Shown here one piece after another: positions 31,790 to 43,780 of a stretch of DNA of 64,000 nt. Every line of letters begins with the position of its first letter. The first letter of the stretch is position 1. The stretch is from Orychophragmus violaceus. Taxonomy: Eukaryota > Streptophyta > Magnoliopsida > Brassicales > Brassicaceae. Made by a program: the position numbers and the translations under genes. The notes beneath the pieces were generated by a model. It had not been told where the DNA came from. It saw nothing but the letters and a program-made list of their open reading frames with translations, and made no database searches. Location of the stretch: positions 29,111,615 through 29,175,614 of the forward strand of contig CM058233.1 of assembly GCA_030180135.1 (NCBI GenBank). Reading direction: 5' to 3'.

Positions 31790-32745
31790 ATAATAACAAC
31801 AGAGATTATGTAAAAGAACCCGGGATGTCGTCGATCTTACAGAAATGCATAACGCAACATTGGATAGAATATGGTCCAGGTTTGATTGCCCTGTACAATT
31901 GCTTTGCATGGTTACCAAACATAACGCATGAAATGATATTGCCACTGCACAAAAAATAATCAAAACATTTGTCTAAACCATACATTCATAAAAAGGGTAT
32001 CTTACATGCTTAGAGATTAATAAATACCTTTCATCAATAAGTTGGAATTTAATCTTAAATGGATTAGGACCGTTTTATGAATGACTCCCAAATCTTCAAC
32101 TCCTCGGATTAAGCCAATTAAATCTATGCGATATTAAACATTATTTTAATAGAAAATCATATTATATCAAATATATATTCGTAAAATGCTATGAATGGCT
32201 CACCAATTAAGTATGTGTTATCCTTTGATTGAATGTCATCAAATTTTGTGAATTCACAAAATAATATTTTGGTCAAACTATCAGTCGGGGTCATCAAAAT
32301 TTCATGTTTGAACACAACTTTAAGTGGATGTTTAGTTGTACGATTAATACCCATTTGCGGCTGGAGCAAAAACTTTGTAAGGCAGAATGATGCGATGCTT
32401 TTGGTGAACAACATTTCATACTGTGTTTGGTTGGATATTCAATCTTAGCTTCCATCTTACAACCCTGAAAAATTAAAATTGAATCGAAAGTTAACACAAT
32501 GATAACATAACATATTCTAATTGTTTGGCTTAACCCTTGTAATATAGTATGTGCCAAAAGAGTATTATAACTATTATCAAATACTCTTATCAGGTTGAAA
32601 TAACTTACTGATTCATCTGCCAAAATCAAGAAATAGGTTTGCTTCCCAGCAATATATGTAATCCATTTATGCACAATAGTGACACAAATAGTAGGGTTAA
32701 CATTTTGAAAGGATAATTCTCTTAATGGAACGAAATTCGCCATTA
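31790..32745 (-). pseudogene. RPA70/DUF223-like OB-fold gene (unit B)
   Basis: Begins at 32743 with MANFVPLRELSFQNVNPTIC, the standard start of DUF223/RPA-like proteins (M-A-x-F-V-P-L-R-E/D-L). It continues ...FLILADESV, an intron, then GCKMEAKIEYPTKH with a frame change into MLFTKSIASFC (stop of that frame at 32157). Later exons near 32100-32035 read GVEDLGVIHKTVLIHLRL, and 31945-31815 reads NIISCVMFGNHAKQLYRAIK then PGPYSIQCCVMHF (second OB fold). Expected role of the family is single-strand nucleic acid binding. The frameshift suggests a pseudogene. Confidence 0.62.
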
Positions 32746-33589
32746 AGAAGATATCTCACAAATAGAGAAGCAATAGGTTTGGTTTTTTTTTTTAATTATT
32801 TTTTTGGGATGATGAAATGCACATTAGGGTATTCTACAATTGTGTATATAAAGGATTATAGAGGACAATAGGGTTTTCAGCAAATTTACTGTATAGAAAT
32901 TACCTAATAAATTGGAAAGTGATAAAATATTAATGTATATATTACTTATTTTAATTTCTTATGTGTGAACTTAAAAAAAGATCTGTAACAGCTTTGTTTT
33001 GAATAAATATCGTATCTAATAGTTGTGATCCGGGATATTTAATTTGAATCAGTTTAAATAATCGATTTCATATCTAACTGATTTAAACATTTTCGTTTAA
33101 TTCAAATGATATAAAATAATTTTATATTTAGGTACATAACTATGAATAATTACCGAAAATTTACTCCAATAATGTTACAAATAAACTATGTACATAGTTC
33201 AATTTGTTTTATTTGTAGACATTGTAAATAAGTCAACTTAATTTATAAAATCATATTTCATTTTTATTGTTTCGCAAAAACGTTGATACACTTCATTGGG
33301 AGTTGCGGTTATTATTGTAGATCATGATCACCTATGCAATTGGAAATCTAAAAAATCTACTAAATAAATCAAAGAAACATGTTCAAAATGAAGATAAACA
33401 ATTCGTTGACAAAAACATAAAAATGATTCCTAACGTACTTAAGAACATGTAAATAAATAGCTCTTCTTAACATAGAGGAGGTTTAGGGTACCTGTAGGAA
33501 AAAAATCATAAAACAATCAAAAAATAAGATTATTGAAAAACATAAACATATATACAATCAAATTAAGAGAGGTGTTTTATAAATACCTT

Positions 33590-34790
33590 TGTACTAAGTC
33601 ACATAATTCTTCAACTTCATACGCTTCAAAGCGTATCTTCGAAACTCGTTGAATAGCCTCCAATCGTACCACTCCTAATCGAGAAATACTAATAATTATT
33701 TGTCATTTTACATAAACTGGAACAAATTTATAAATAGTTTGAAAATACTTCATACCACCATTATCTTTGACAATGAAATAAGCAGAACATTATGCCATTC
33801 AGAATTTTCGCCCATGCCGTCACCAACCTAACAGCTAGATCGCCATTCACCACACAATCCAATGCATTGTTTCTGCGAACAATATGTACAAATAAGCTTT
33901 AATATATTCTTAAAATATTCTACATCAAAATAAATGGAAGTTATACTTACTCCAAATCGTTTATTGTGAATTTTACTTGAAGACGCCTCCAGAAATAAGT
34001 TTCCCGATCATTTGTATGAGAAACTGGATTTCGTTCAAAGCCATCAATTCCAAGAACAACACCAATCGAATCTATACCTCAAAAAACACAAAAAAATCAA
34101 TAACCTACTCCAATAAATAATAGTATCCCAGAACAATATTATAACATGTTCCATAAAAATATACCGATTGGATAGATGCAAGTTATAGTGCCGTTTGAAA
34201 CGCCATTTATAGGCTTCAAGTCTAAGTAGTGCTTGCCATTAAGGAATGTAATTCTCCATATTATACTCAAACGGATTCGACATAAAGAGAATAAATTATC
34301 TGTCAAGCGCCCTGACATTGGCCTATCAACGATAAGAACGTTATCCCGTTGAATCAAGTGGCCTTCAGAATCCAAAATCCACTCGAACATTTCAACAAAA
34401 TCACCCTTTAGTTATTCTTCTATCCTTTGACCATATTTGTTATAAAGTGAATCATACATAAAATTTAATACATTGAGGAACAGAGGTTATATAACATTTG
34501 TTAAAATGAAAATATGTACACATACAATTATAATATTAAAAGAGACATGTTCATCGACCAAAAGTAGTTTGATGATTTTGGCTTTTATGACATCTTCAAA
34601 CATCCAAGACCGTAAGACCTTCAACCTCAAACTCCATTTGGTCGTAGACTTGTTGATCTCTGAAAGTAACTGGTATTGCCTTTGGGACATAGTTTTTTTC
34701 CAATAAATTTTCGAATAGAGAACAAACAGAAGACGGAAAGTAAGTATATATCAGAAATTTTTGTATTTGCCTAGGGTTTGAAATAAATAC
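33590..34790 (-). pseudogene. Possible third OB-fold gene remnant (unit C)
   Basis: Minus-strand exon-like open stretches separated by AG/GT borders: VPKAIPVTFRDQQVYDQMEF (about 34700-34600), FEWILDSEGHLIQRDNVLIV (34390-34300), DSIGVVLGIDGFERNPVSHT (about 34070-33960), ALDCVVNGDLAVRLVTAWAK (about 33890-33800) and RLGVVRLEAIQRVSKIRFEA (about 33690-33600). The spacing and the DSIGVV/LDCVVNGD motifs are like the middle OB folds of DUF223 proteins, but similarity is weak and I cannot give a firm family. Confidence 0.35.
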
Positions 34791-35339
34791 CCACCACAAT
34801 TCCAGGAAGTCACGATTGGGTATATACTTAATTTTACAGTAAATAAAGAAAATTAGATAATAATTTAAAAGTAGATACTGATTTTACGGTAAATAAGGAA
34901 CGTATTTTATATATTCTAAACGCACACTCATTGATATTACAAAATAATTTTTATAAGATATAAATCAGTATTTGTTATTAATTATATGATATGAAAAATG
35001 GTGATAACTACAACAGAGAACATAATCATATATTTTGTTGACTTTTTTGTCTAAATAATGTTATGATGAAATTATCAAAAAGGTAACTGGTTTAGTCAAA
35101 AAATCTTAATGGTGATTTCTGGCTTCAAAAATCTTTATAATTAAAAAAACTCGAAAAGTAATTTAACCCACAATACAAAATATAAACATAGAATTCAATG
35201 GTAATTTAAGTACTTGCCACTGAAAAATGTCCTAACCAAAACAAAAACATAGTACCAATTCAACAAACATACAAAATAAAGCAATAAACATAAGTTTTTT
35301 ACAAAAAAAAGAAATAAAACATAGGAACAATAGTGAGTT

Positions 35340-36253
35340 AGACCAAGTCAGAACTCTTGGAGGAGAGTCTGAGGACATGAGCAGTTGGATTTTCCCATAA
35401 AAGTTGAAGCATGATTGTTTGGTTGGCCTTTTGACATTGTTTGCTGTCAAAAATTCTCTTAAGCCGCCAGCCAAACAAATACGTTGCCTATTAGTAGCAA
35501 AATGGAATGCGAGCTCAATAGACCATTTCTGTCCAGCATTATTGACCATCGATACGGTGTTACCCGCAACCTTCTCTAAATCGTTTGCATAGACAAAGGA
35601 CTTAGGAAGATACTGCAAAATGAACAAATATGGATCATGTAACAATATATAAAACCAAAATACAAAGGAATAACTTACGATTTTGCTTTGTTTGATGCCG
35701 TCACTCGTGACGTTTAAGGTAACAAACTTCTCCTCAGTTCCTTCGAATATCATTTCCTTACTAGTCAAAATATTAGAAAGAGTGAAGAAAATGTCTCGAA
35801 AATAAGGGAAAAACACTTACTCGTGCTACCTTCTCTAGTCTCCATCTGAGTGGTCTTTTCATATGTGATCTCACAACAGTTTGGTCCGTACTGTTGTGCC
35901 ATATGGAAATCAGCACCTCCACGATACTCAAAAATTAAAAGATCTAAGTCATCTAACGCATGAGCCTTAAAAACCGTCTACAGCCTTAAGCCTATCACCA
36001 ACTCGTTTGATAGGTAACTCTTCTGGCCTCGCATCAGACGTGAGTTTACCGACTGTAACATTGTTTTTTTCAAGTATATGCCTCTTATAGAACCTGTCCG
36101 GGATAGTCTGCAACACAAAGTTTAAACAATGATTGCCAGAAATAAAATCACTATAAAAAACAAACCTTAATGAGACAAAGAACTAAGATTACATACCAGA
36201 CTCTTTCTACATTTGCTTGGAAGCATAGGCGTGAAAAATCGTGGGTTTGTCAT
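35340..36253 (-). pseudogene. B3-domain (REM family) transcription factor remnant
   Basis: Starts at ATG 36253 with MTNPRFFTPMLPSKCRKSL (B3 start), donor at 36196 and acceptor before 36107, then TIPDRFYKRHILEKNNVTVG and KLTSDA. The frame is broken before DLDLLIFEYRGGADFHMAQQ and YGPNCCEI (end of the first B3 domain). A second B3 domain starts at EEKFVTLNVTSDGIKQSKI and, after an intron, continues LPKSFVYANDLEKVAGNTV and AGGLREFLTANNVK; a frame change near 35430 precedes LLWENPTAHVLRL. REM proteins are plant-specific nuclear DNA-binding factors, many expressed in reproductive meristems and present as tandem clusters. Two frame lesions make this a pseudogene. Confidence 0.7.
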
Positions 36254-37129
36254 CTTCCAATTTGTTTTGAGAAGCTAATATGTCTTCATAAAAATCATTA
36301 CATGCATGTACCAAAAACAATATGAATTAAATAGCATCTCAAAATACAGAACTATTTTAAAAAGCACCATACAAACCCTAAAGTCTACTTATCTATCAAA
36401 TCGGTATATTTTGTGTTGTAGAATCGATGAACGTATCCGTCATTGGTCTTTCACAATCGGTTTATCTCAATATAAATCGGAAAATTCGATGAATAGAAAC
36501 CCTAAATTTAAATAACGTTCTACTGAAAACTTCAGGGTTACCTTGTTGAATGAGTTGTTGATTAACCACGATTCTCGAACTAAATCCTCAATATATTTCG
36601 CAGCGCCAAAACTGAACTTATATTCTTCGTCGATCGGCTGTGCACTTTACCGATTTTTGGAATGATTAGAATTACTAAAATAAATTGGAATCGTTTCATA
36701 TTCATTCATCTTACAATGGACCTTAATTATTTGGGCTTTAATAGTATAAATTATAAGATAACGTTATGTTATTAGTAAATTAGCCCAAATGGAATCTTAG
36801 ATTGAAAATGAGGCTTCTATACTTAGACGTTCTACTATTTACAATATTGCAAATTATTAGGCTAAATTTCATTAGAAAATCAATACCTTTAAACCAAAAC
36901 AATAAATATGAATTTGTCTGCATCCAAAAATAGAAAACCAATTTCCATAAATTGACTAAACTCTGAAGTCTAGTTACAATTTTATTAAAATAATGCTAAT
37001 AATAAAATATGGTCTAGATTAAAAAATCAAAAAATAATAAACTCAAGAATCCTAGAGATCATCATAAAATTCTGGGAGAAAACAACAAAAAAAAACCATA
37101 AAAAATGAGAAGAAGGATTGCATGTAAAC
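36254..37129. other. AT-rich spacer
   Basis: No gene seen between the REM remnant and the RPA-like gene end; possible upstream leader of the REM gene near 36480-36640. Confidence 0.5.
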
Positions 37130-39235
37130 AATTTTTTGGTAAGGTAATCATTCACTATCCTCCTCGTCAAAAATAACTCTCGATCTTTTTGTTCTGGAAC
37201 ACTTGTCATCTTCTTTTTTGATTACAACATCTCTTTTCTTAGACACTGGAGTAATCGAGTTACAAAGTGAAGGATCTAAACTCTCAGATTAATTAGTAAG
37301 CATAAGGGGATGAGATCCAGAATTGTCAGTTAAGCTCGCAAGCATGAACTGAGTAAGATAAAATCACAAAAGATAACATAAATAACAATTATCGATTAGA
37401 TCATATAAACAAAAAATTAGTAAAATTAATACTTGATCAGTTTCAGACAAATATTGATTTCCCTCTCTTGATCAGCCCAAGCATGTGTCACAACATATGG
37501 TTGGTTCTTATTCTTTCTATTGTCATCAGAAATTATGATTTTGAATAAAACCTTTTTATCGATCAAATCGGTAAGGCTTTGAGGTAAAGTTGCTGAATCT
37601 GTAGACTACAATCATTATTAAAAAAAATGATTATCTATACATATAAAACCAAACCGATACATAAGATTCAAAACAAAATACGTAAACATATACCTGATTA
37701 AATTCTTTAACCACAACATTTGCAGTAAGACGGAGAAGTTTTCAATGGGTCGATCAAACATCTGAAACTTAGTTTCTGTTTCAGAATTATCTTTAACTCG
37801 AAGAAGAACAAAGAACCTACACAATTAAAATCGAGAAAAAGTTTATATTAATATTCAATATAAGTTTATACATATATACCAATTAAGAAAATTTAATGTA
37901 TGTACTATACTTTGCATTAACGTTTGTAACAATTTCTTTACATGTTGTACAATCAAACTCAACTGGTTTTCCATTATCATCATCATTACTTGCATCGTAC
38001 ACTTTCTTGTTGCATTTAGCACATGCAGGGTAATACCAACTTTGACTCAAATCAATTGACTCAATGGTGGCAAATGTAATGCATTTTCCATGCTTCATCA
38101 ATTAGAACGCATTGACATATCAATAAATCATACGGTTTAAAATTTTCCAAATAAGCTGACTTATAAATAGCATGTTTATCTCATAATCAATTACAATCTC
38201 AGATATTGTAAGTTTCTTGTTCTTTTTGCAAAAAAACTCATCATACATCGTCGTATTCGAACCAAGTGAAAGTTGACTGGATTCACCATTGGTAATCATA
38301 AGATTATCCGATGGTAATCTTTAAAAAAAAAAAAAATTTAGTTAGAAAAATAAACATTTATAAAAACCAAAATATTTTAAAGATAAAACTCTTACCTCTT
38401 ATGAAACTTGTTGACGTAAGAACTGTTTGGATTTAGAAGAACTTTGGTTGAATTAAATTCACTGGATATGGACCATTCATCTTCATTTTAAAAGAGGACA
38501 TGATTAGTATACCAAATTATTTAGATCTAAATTAAATAAATATAAACAAAAATATAAATGTTAAACCGCGGATAATTGACCTTGATAAGATTTGCAGCTT
38601 GCAAACCTCATGACAAAGATGATTTCACTTCCTTCATTATTTGCATTGAAATCGAACACTTGTTGAGCATATTCACCCCACAGTGTATACTTTAAACGCA
38701 AATCTCTGCAAATCAGTGAGATACATTATATGAATAATTTTTTTAAAAATAATATAAAACATAATATATGTACACTTACGAATCGTTTCTCAGTTCAATG
38801 TTTAATCTTTTTGTGCTCATTCCATTTTGTTTCTTGACATTATATAGCGACCCTAAAGCAACGATTTAACCAATCACGTATCCAAACAATTGTTAAAAAT
38901 AATGTATAAATAGAGAACAATTTTTTTTAAGCAGGTTAAAGATAACAAACCGATCAAGACATTTTTCTCAAAATCCCCATCAAGAATCTCATCAAAACCA
39001 ACAAAATACTTCCCTTCCACCTTTTCAGGAAAGTCCTCACATAATGTGATTTTGGTCTGATTTGTAAACGTCATTTTAAAAGGCAGAGGATTAGTCTTAT
39101 ATTCATTTGAATATGTGACACATCCAAATCTTTCAATACAAATTGCCTCATCTTCAAACAATGTTTGCCAAATTTCCTTGCCACGTCCTGATTGAGAGTT
39201 GCATGTATTCTTGTACCCTGATTATCGAGGTTTTA
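37130..39235 (-). pseudogene. RPA70 (replication protein A large subunit)-like gene (unit D)
   Basis: The best preserved member of the cluster. 5' to 3' on the minus strand: GTRIHATLNQDVARKFGK (about 39218), then a frame change into EAICIERFGCVTYSNEYKTN and KVEGKYFVGFDEILDGDFEK; middle exons about 38860-38270; a C-terminal zinc-ribbon exon, 38101-37883, with WYYPACAKCNKKVYDASN and FDCTTCKEIVTNVNAKYSTY (four cysteines C-x2-C...C-x2-C, as in the RPA1 C-terminal domain); RVKDNSETETKFQMFDRPIE, with a frame slip before LLRLTANVVVKEFNQ; SLTDLIDKKVLFKIIISDDN ending HAWADQEREINICLKLIK (about 37610-37440); and a basic/acidic tail stopping at about 37138. RPA1 binds single-stranded DNA in replication and repair; plant Helitrons carry such genes. 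The N-terminal domain is missing at the 5' end and there are at least two frame lesions. Confidence 0.72.
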
Positions 39236-39580
39236 AAAACTAAAGTTAGTATATCATATATACGAATATAAATGTGTAACAATTTCAAAATGTTCAATCG
39301 TTACAAAAAAACTTGATGTTTAAAATAAGATTTTAGTAACTAAGAATAATACGTCAGAGTCAACTAAAACTATCACAATCGCTTCAAAACATTGGAAAAA
39401 CAACCCTTCATGAAGAAAGTATCTTCACATTAGTCTTGTATTTCTCCAAAGAAGCGGGGACAATTTATTTGATAGTAATCTGTTTTGTTTTCTTTTTGAA
39501 AAAAATCGACATTTTTACTGCAGAAATCATATCAAATGTTTCAATAGTAATCTTTTCTACTGAATAAAACACCCTGTATA
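39236..39580. other. AT-rich spacer upstream of the RPA-like gene
   Basis: No exon recognised. It is separated from its original upstream neighbour by the retroposon at 39592. Confidence 0.45.
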
Positions 39581-39591
39581 TATAGAAGGTT

Positions 39592-40960
39592 TTTTTTTGT
39601 CACAATTTTTATTTCATTAATTTAAATTTTGGAGATACAGAAAGAGGGAATTAACCATCCTCTTTGATGAAAGTAATACAACATAACAACAACAAAAGTT
39701 AAAGATAGATCTTCATATCTTGACAGCGAATCTGAAGCATAAGTCAAATGCGTCGATAGAAGTTTTTTCACGATATGAACTTTAATCACTGTACATTGTG
39801 ATTTTAAAAAACAACTCTCACCAACAAGAGTGAGTAAGTTGAACATTTTTCTTGGAGTTAAATCCAGAAAACAGCCTCCTTTCATAGAAAGGAAGAAAGA
39901 TGGAATGGTTCTCTCTCGGTAAAGAGAGAAATATGAAATCAATCTTTCTACAATGAGAAATAGTGATTGAAATGGTCTCTCTCTGAAATGAGAGGAGGGT
40001 AAAAACGATCTCTCCCAGGCAAAGGAGGAAGTTAATAATGCCTTATGAAATAACCTCTTGAAGGTCTGGATATGGAACCAAATAGCGTACATAGATACTG
40101 GTGGGCTGCAGAAAGAGACATGGCCCATTAAGCAGGTTACTTGGGTCTGACTCACAAGGAGAAAACAATTGGGCTTCACGGAACAGAGACGGTGGCTTAG
40201 CTTCATTGACCAGACTGAGAATCGCCGGTTAGATCTCCTCCGTAAGGCAGAGAAAGAGTCATAGTTGGATAGGTTAACTGCACAGCCAAGCCAGAAACAA
40301 AGAAACCCAGATCTGTGAAAGAGAGCCTGATTGTCATCCGGACGAGAAGAAGAGTAACAACGATCGACGAAGGATGAAGGAGGACGTAAACCACAGAGAA
40401 GTAGTTCAGGCATCCTTCGATAGCAGTATGGATCGAGACTCGATTTGGAGAAGAAATAGTCAGAGGAGATGGACGATGGTTGCAAGAGAAGAAGGTATTT
40501 GACTTTGGAGCAAGATTCCGACAGTGGGCGTAGATACGGCGGATCCGGTGGAGGGTCTGGCAGCTTGGGCGGTTGAGAGGATTTCCCGGCCTCTGGAGGA
40601 AGCGGATCTGGAGACTCCAGAAGAGGGGAAAACGCAGATGAGCACTCTGACATCAGATTGTATAAGGAAGATAAAGCATTGGAGGATCTATGACTCGGCG
40701 GTGGTAAGAATATAGACGTCGGAGGAAGCGAAACGGAGCGACTCAATCTCCATGTTTTCAAGGTTTCTTCATGAAACGGTGAGAGAGATCTTCGGGTGAG
40801 CCCAAGTGGGGACCCGAGAGTGAGAAGCATAGCTTCTCAGGCAGTGGATTCGGCGGAGCGAGCTCGGCGGCGTGAGCCCATGGTAGATCCGGAAGGTTAA
40901 AGCATGGCGCCTTGGATATCGTGCCCGAGAGAAAAGGTTTTAAGGCGAACTTAGCTTTTT
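39592..40960 (-). mobile_element. Non-LTR retroposon, 1.37 kb, with 11 bp TSD
   Basis: Flanked by direct repeats TATAGAAGGTT (39581-39591 and 40961-40971). The low-coordinate end is a T run (39591-39598), i.e. a poly(A) tail on the minus strand preceded by ATGAAATAAAAATTGTGAC. These are the marks of LINE-type retroposition. On the minus strand a 402-codon open frame (40830-39622) is rich in Ser, Pro and Leu, starts MLLTLGSPLGLTRRSLSPFH and has no domain I recognise; no reverse transcriptase is present. It is therefore probably a non-autonomous LINE derivative mobilised in trans, or an internally deleted L1. Whether the frame is translated is unknown. Confidence 0.75.
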
Positions 40961-40971
40961 TATAGAAGGTT

Positions 40972-41826
40972 AGAAGTAGGTTTAAGAGAATAACAAGTCG
41001 AACTAACTGTTTTTGTGTTGAAAAGGTGAAAGCTCTATATTATATTTTGAAATTGTCATATATTTAATATTTTTAGGATATATTATTGGTTAAGTTTGTA
41101 GACTCAATCGTTACATTTAGTTAGGATATGTACAACCAAAAGATTTATATGAATATATAATATTCTCTTACTTTGTGAAACAATAATCCTATCTTAAACA
41201 TGGAAACAAAATAATTCATGTTCATATTTTTTATGTATATTTATAGGTATTTATGTTTTTGTTAAAATGTTAAAGTTATACAAATATATGGTAATAATCC
41301 GATATTTAAGATTGTCAATCTAAATTATTGCTAAATCTGAAACCTAAAATTACTATCTTATTATTAATTTAACAAACAATATTTTGTTAGATTTGATTAG
41401 GATATTTTGTTTAACAATAGACTTACTCGGAATGTAAAATATTGTCGCACTTTTTCAAATTTATTCATTTTATAGACATCTATCGAAATACACAATATCT
41501 TTTACTTTTTTCAATTTATTCCTTTTTATACTTTGACATATCAATAATTTGTTTACATAATACGAAATTTGTTAAGATATTCAGTTTCTCCATATATTTT
41601 ATAATTTATTCTAAAACCGATATAGAAAGATGTTTAACTTGCAATATTGTCAAAATCTGGAGTGTCTACATCAAGAGTTGCGTAATAATTATTGTAAACC
41701 ATATTTCGAACAAAACCATAAATACGTTTTCATAGTCCAAATAAGATAATAATAGGATTTAAACTGTATCATTTCATTAAACTTATATTGATTCGTAAGA
41801 ATACTACCATGGACTGGAAAAATAAG
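40972..41826. other. AT-rich intergenic DNA
   Basis: Nothing recognisable; strongly AT-rich. Confidence 0.5.
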
Positions 41827-42565
41827 AGAGTATTTACCAAAGGAGAATCTGATCGGGCCTTAATCGGACTATCGGGACTGAACCTCATATGATACTCAAA
41901 AGAGTATTTACCAAATCAATTGTTTACCACCAAATCAGTGTCTATACTCAACCGGGACATGTGATGTGAACTTACAACATCTTGAGAAAAACCATCAATC
42001 AGACTTTTAGATCTCACGCTCTTTTTTATACAAAATCTCAAACGTTTGTTAGTTCACATTACATCATTTGAACTTAGCTTTGTCATTACCGAGCTTCTTC
42101 TTTCATGGGACCAAACGAACAAAACAGAATTGAAAACAAAAAAAATCTAAATCCTTTTAAAATCAATAAGAAGAAAAAGGTAAAGAGTATTTACGAAAAG
42201 AGTATTTGATCAGGCTTTATTCGGACTATCGGGACTGAACCTCATATAATACTCAAAAGAGTATTCACCAAATTCATTCTTTACCACCAAATTTATGCCT
42301 ATAGTAATAGACAACACTTATTCGGACTATATGCTCATTGGTACAAACGAGACATGTGATGTGAACTAAAAACGTCTTGGCAACAACATTCAATCGGAAT
42401 TTTAGATCTCACACTCCTTTTTATACAAAATCTCAAACGTCTGTTAGTTCACATCACATCATTAGATCTTAGCTTTGTGATAACCGAATTTCTTCTTTCA
42501 TGGGACCAAACGAACAAAACAGAATTTAAAACCAAAAACATATAAATCTTTTCAAAACCGATAAG
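41827..42565 (+). repeat. Duplicated upstream region, about 357 bp period
   Basis: 41827-42183 and 42184-42565 share long blocks: CGGACTATCGGGACTGAACC, TTTATACAAAATCTCAAACG, TTCTTTCATGGGACCAAACG. The copies are diverged (roughly 80-85 percent by eye) and differ by an insertion in the second copy near 42305-42340. A third short match (AGAATACT(A/T)CCATGG) lies at 41800 and 42623. Confidence 0.8.
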
Positions 42566-42583
42566 AAGAAGAAAGCAATAGAA

Positions 42584-42770
42584 ATGACAACGGATCATTT
42601 GACCAAAATTTTGATGATCCGGAAGAATACTTCCATGGCCAATGAGAAAAACAAAAAAGAGAAAAAACTTCTTGAAAATTTGGAAGATGCAGACGATTGT
42701 GTTTCTAAGCCACCCCAAGCTCACCTTATAAAGGATTTCACAAACTTCTCTAGAAAGCTAGGTATATGCC
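42584..42770 (+). CDS. Hypothetical first exon downstream of the duplicated region
   Basis: ATG at 42584 opens MTTDHLTKILMIRKNTSMAN then a lysine-rich stretch and HLIKDFTNFSRKLG, followed by a donor-like GTATATGCC about 42760. No domain recognised and no second exon found, so it may be a truncated gene or chance. Its immediate upstream DNA is the tandemly duplicated block. Confidence 0.3.
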
Positions 42771-43236
42771 ATAGAATATATTTTTTTTATACTCGAACTA
42801 GTAAGATATTCAGAAAGATATTATGCTTTTTTAAGGAAATGGATTAATTATTTGACTTTAAATCGTGCTGATGGCATTCCTATAAATAAAATCGAACTTG
42901 GGACCTTTTTAATTATTTTGGGCCTTACCATGTCATATTTCCACGTCATCATTATCCTTCTCTAGAGCTCCCTCGTAACGACACGTCAGCAATCACCCAA
43001 AATTACTTCTCATTTAAAGGTATCGATAACAAGAAATAAAATAATATTCACTCACAATTCACAAGATACACAAAATAATATAATTCATATTTAAATTTAT
43101 ACGAATTTTTTAGTTATGATGTGATCTTGATAGGCAAATCTGCAACTAATAATTATATTATTAATTATAATATAAATTAGTTACTAAATTATTGCTTAAT
43201 ACAGTATTTTATATATATACTGATGTACATTTAACT

Positions 43237-43772
43237 TAGGGCTGGGCAAAAAAACCCAGAACCGAAATACTGAACCGATCCCGAACCGAAAAAGAGGAAC
43301 CGAACCCGAACCGGCAAAATACCTGAATGGGTCTTAAATCTCTATACCCGAAGAACCGGAACCGAACCCGACCCGAACCGAGAACCGAATTGGTACCCGA
43401 AATATCCGAACTACAATTATACATCTAAAATATAGTTATATTTAAACTTAATATAACATAATTATACAAAATTATAATTACAAACCCAAATATATTGGTT
43501 AGTTTTAGATCAAAATAGCTAAAATACCTAAAATAAATGAAATATATGAAATTTCTTGTTATATTTGTCTAAATTTAACAAATTTTTGTTCAAATTAACC
43601 AATTTTTATTTTTGTTTTATGATTTTCCGGGTATCTGGACCCGAACCGAACCCGAATGGAACCGAACCGAACTCGAACTGAAATTATAAAATGCCCGAAT
43701 GGGTCTTATATGCCTAGACCCGAAAATCCGAAAACCCGAAAGACCCGAACCGAACCCGAACGCCCAGACCTA
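43237..43772. mobile_element. hAT-like MITE, 536 bp
   Basis: Ends are TAGGGCTGGGC and, inverted, TAGGTCTGGGC. Flanks are ATTTAACT (43229-43236) and ATTTAGCT (43773-43780), an 8 bp target duplication with one mismatch, as for hAT elements. Both arms are packed with CCGAACC/ACCCGAA motifs and the centre is AT-rich. No coding capacity. Confidence 0.8.
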
Positions 43773-43780
43773 ATTTAGCT

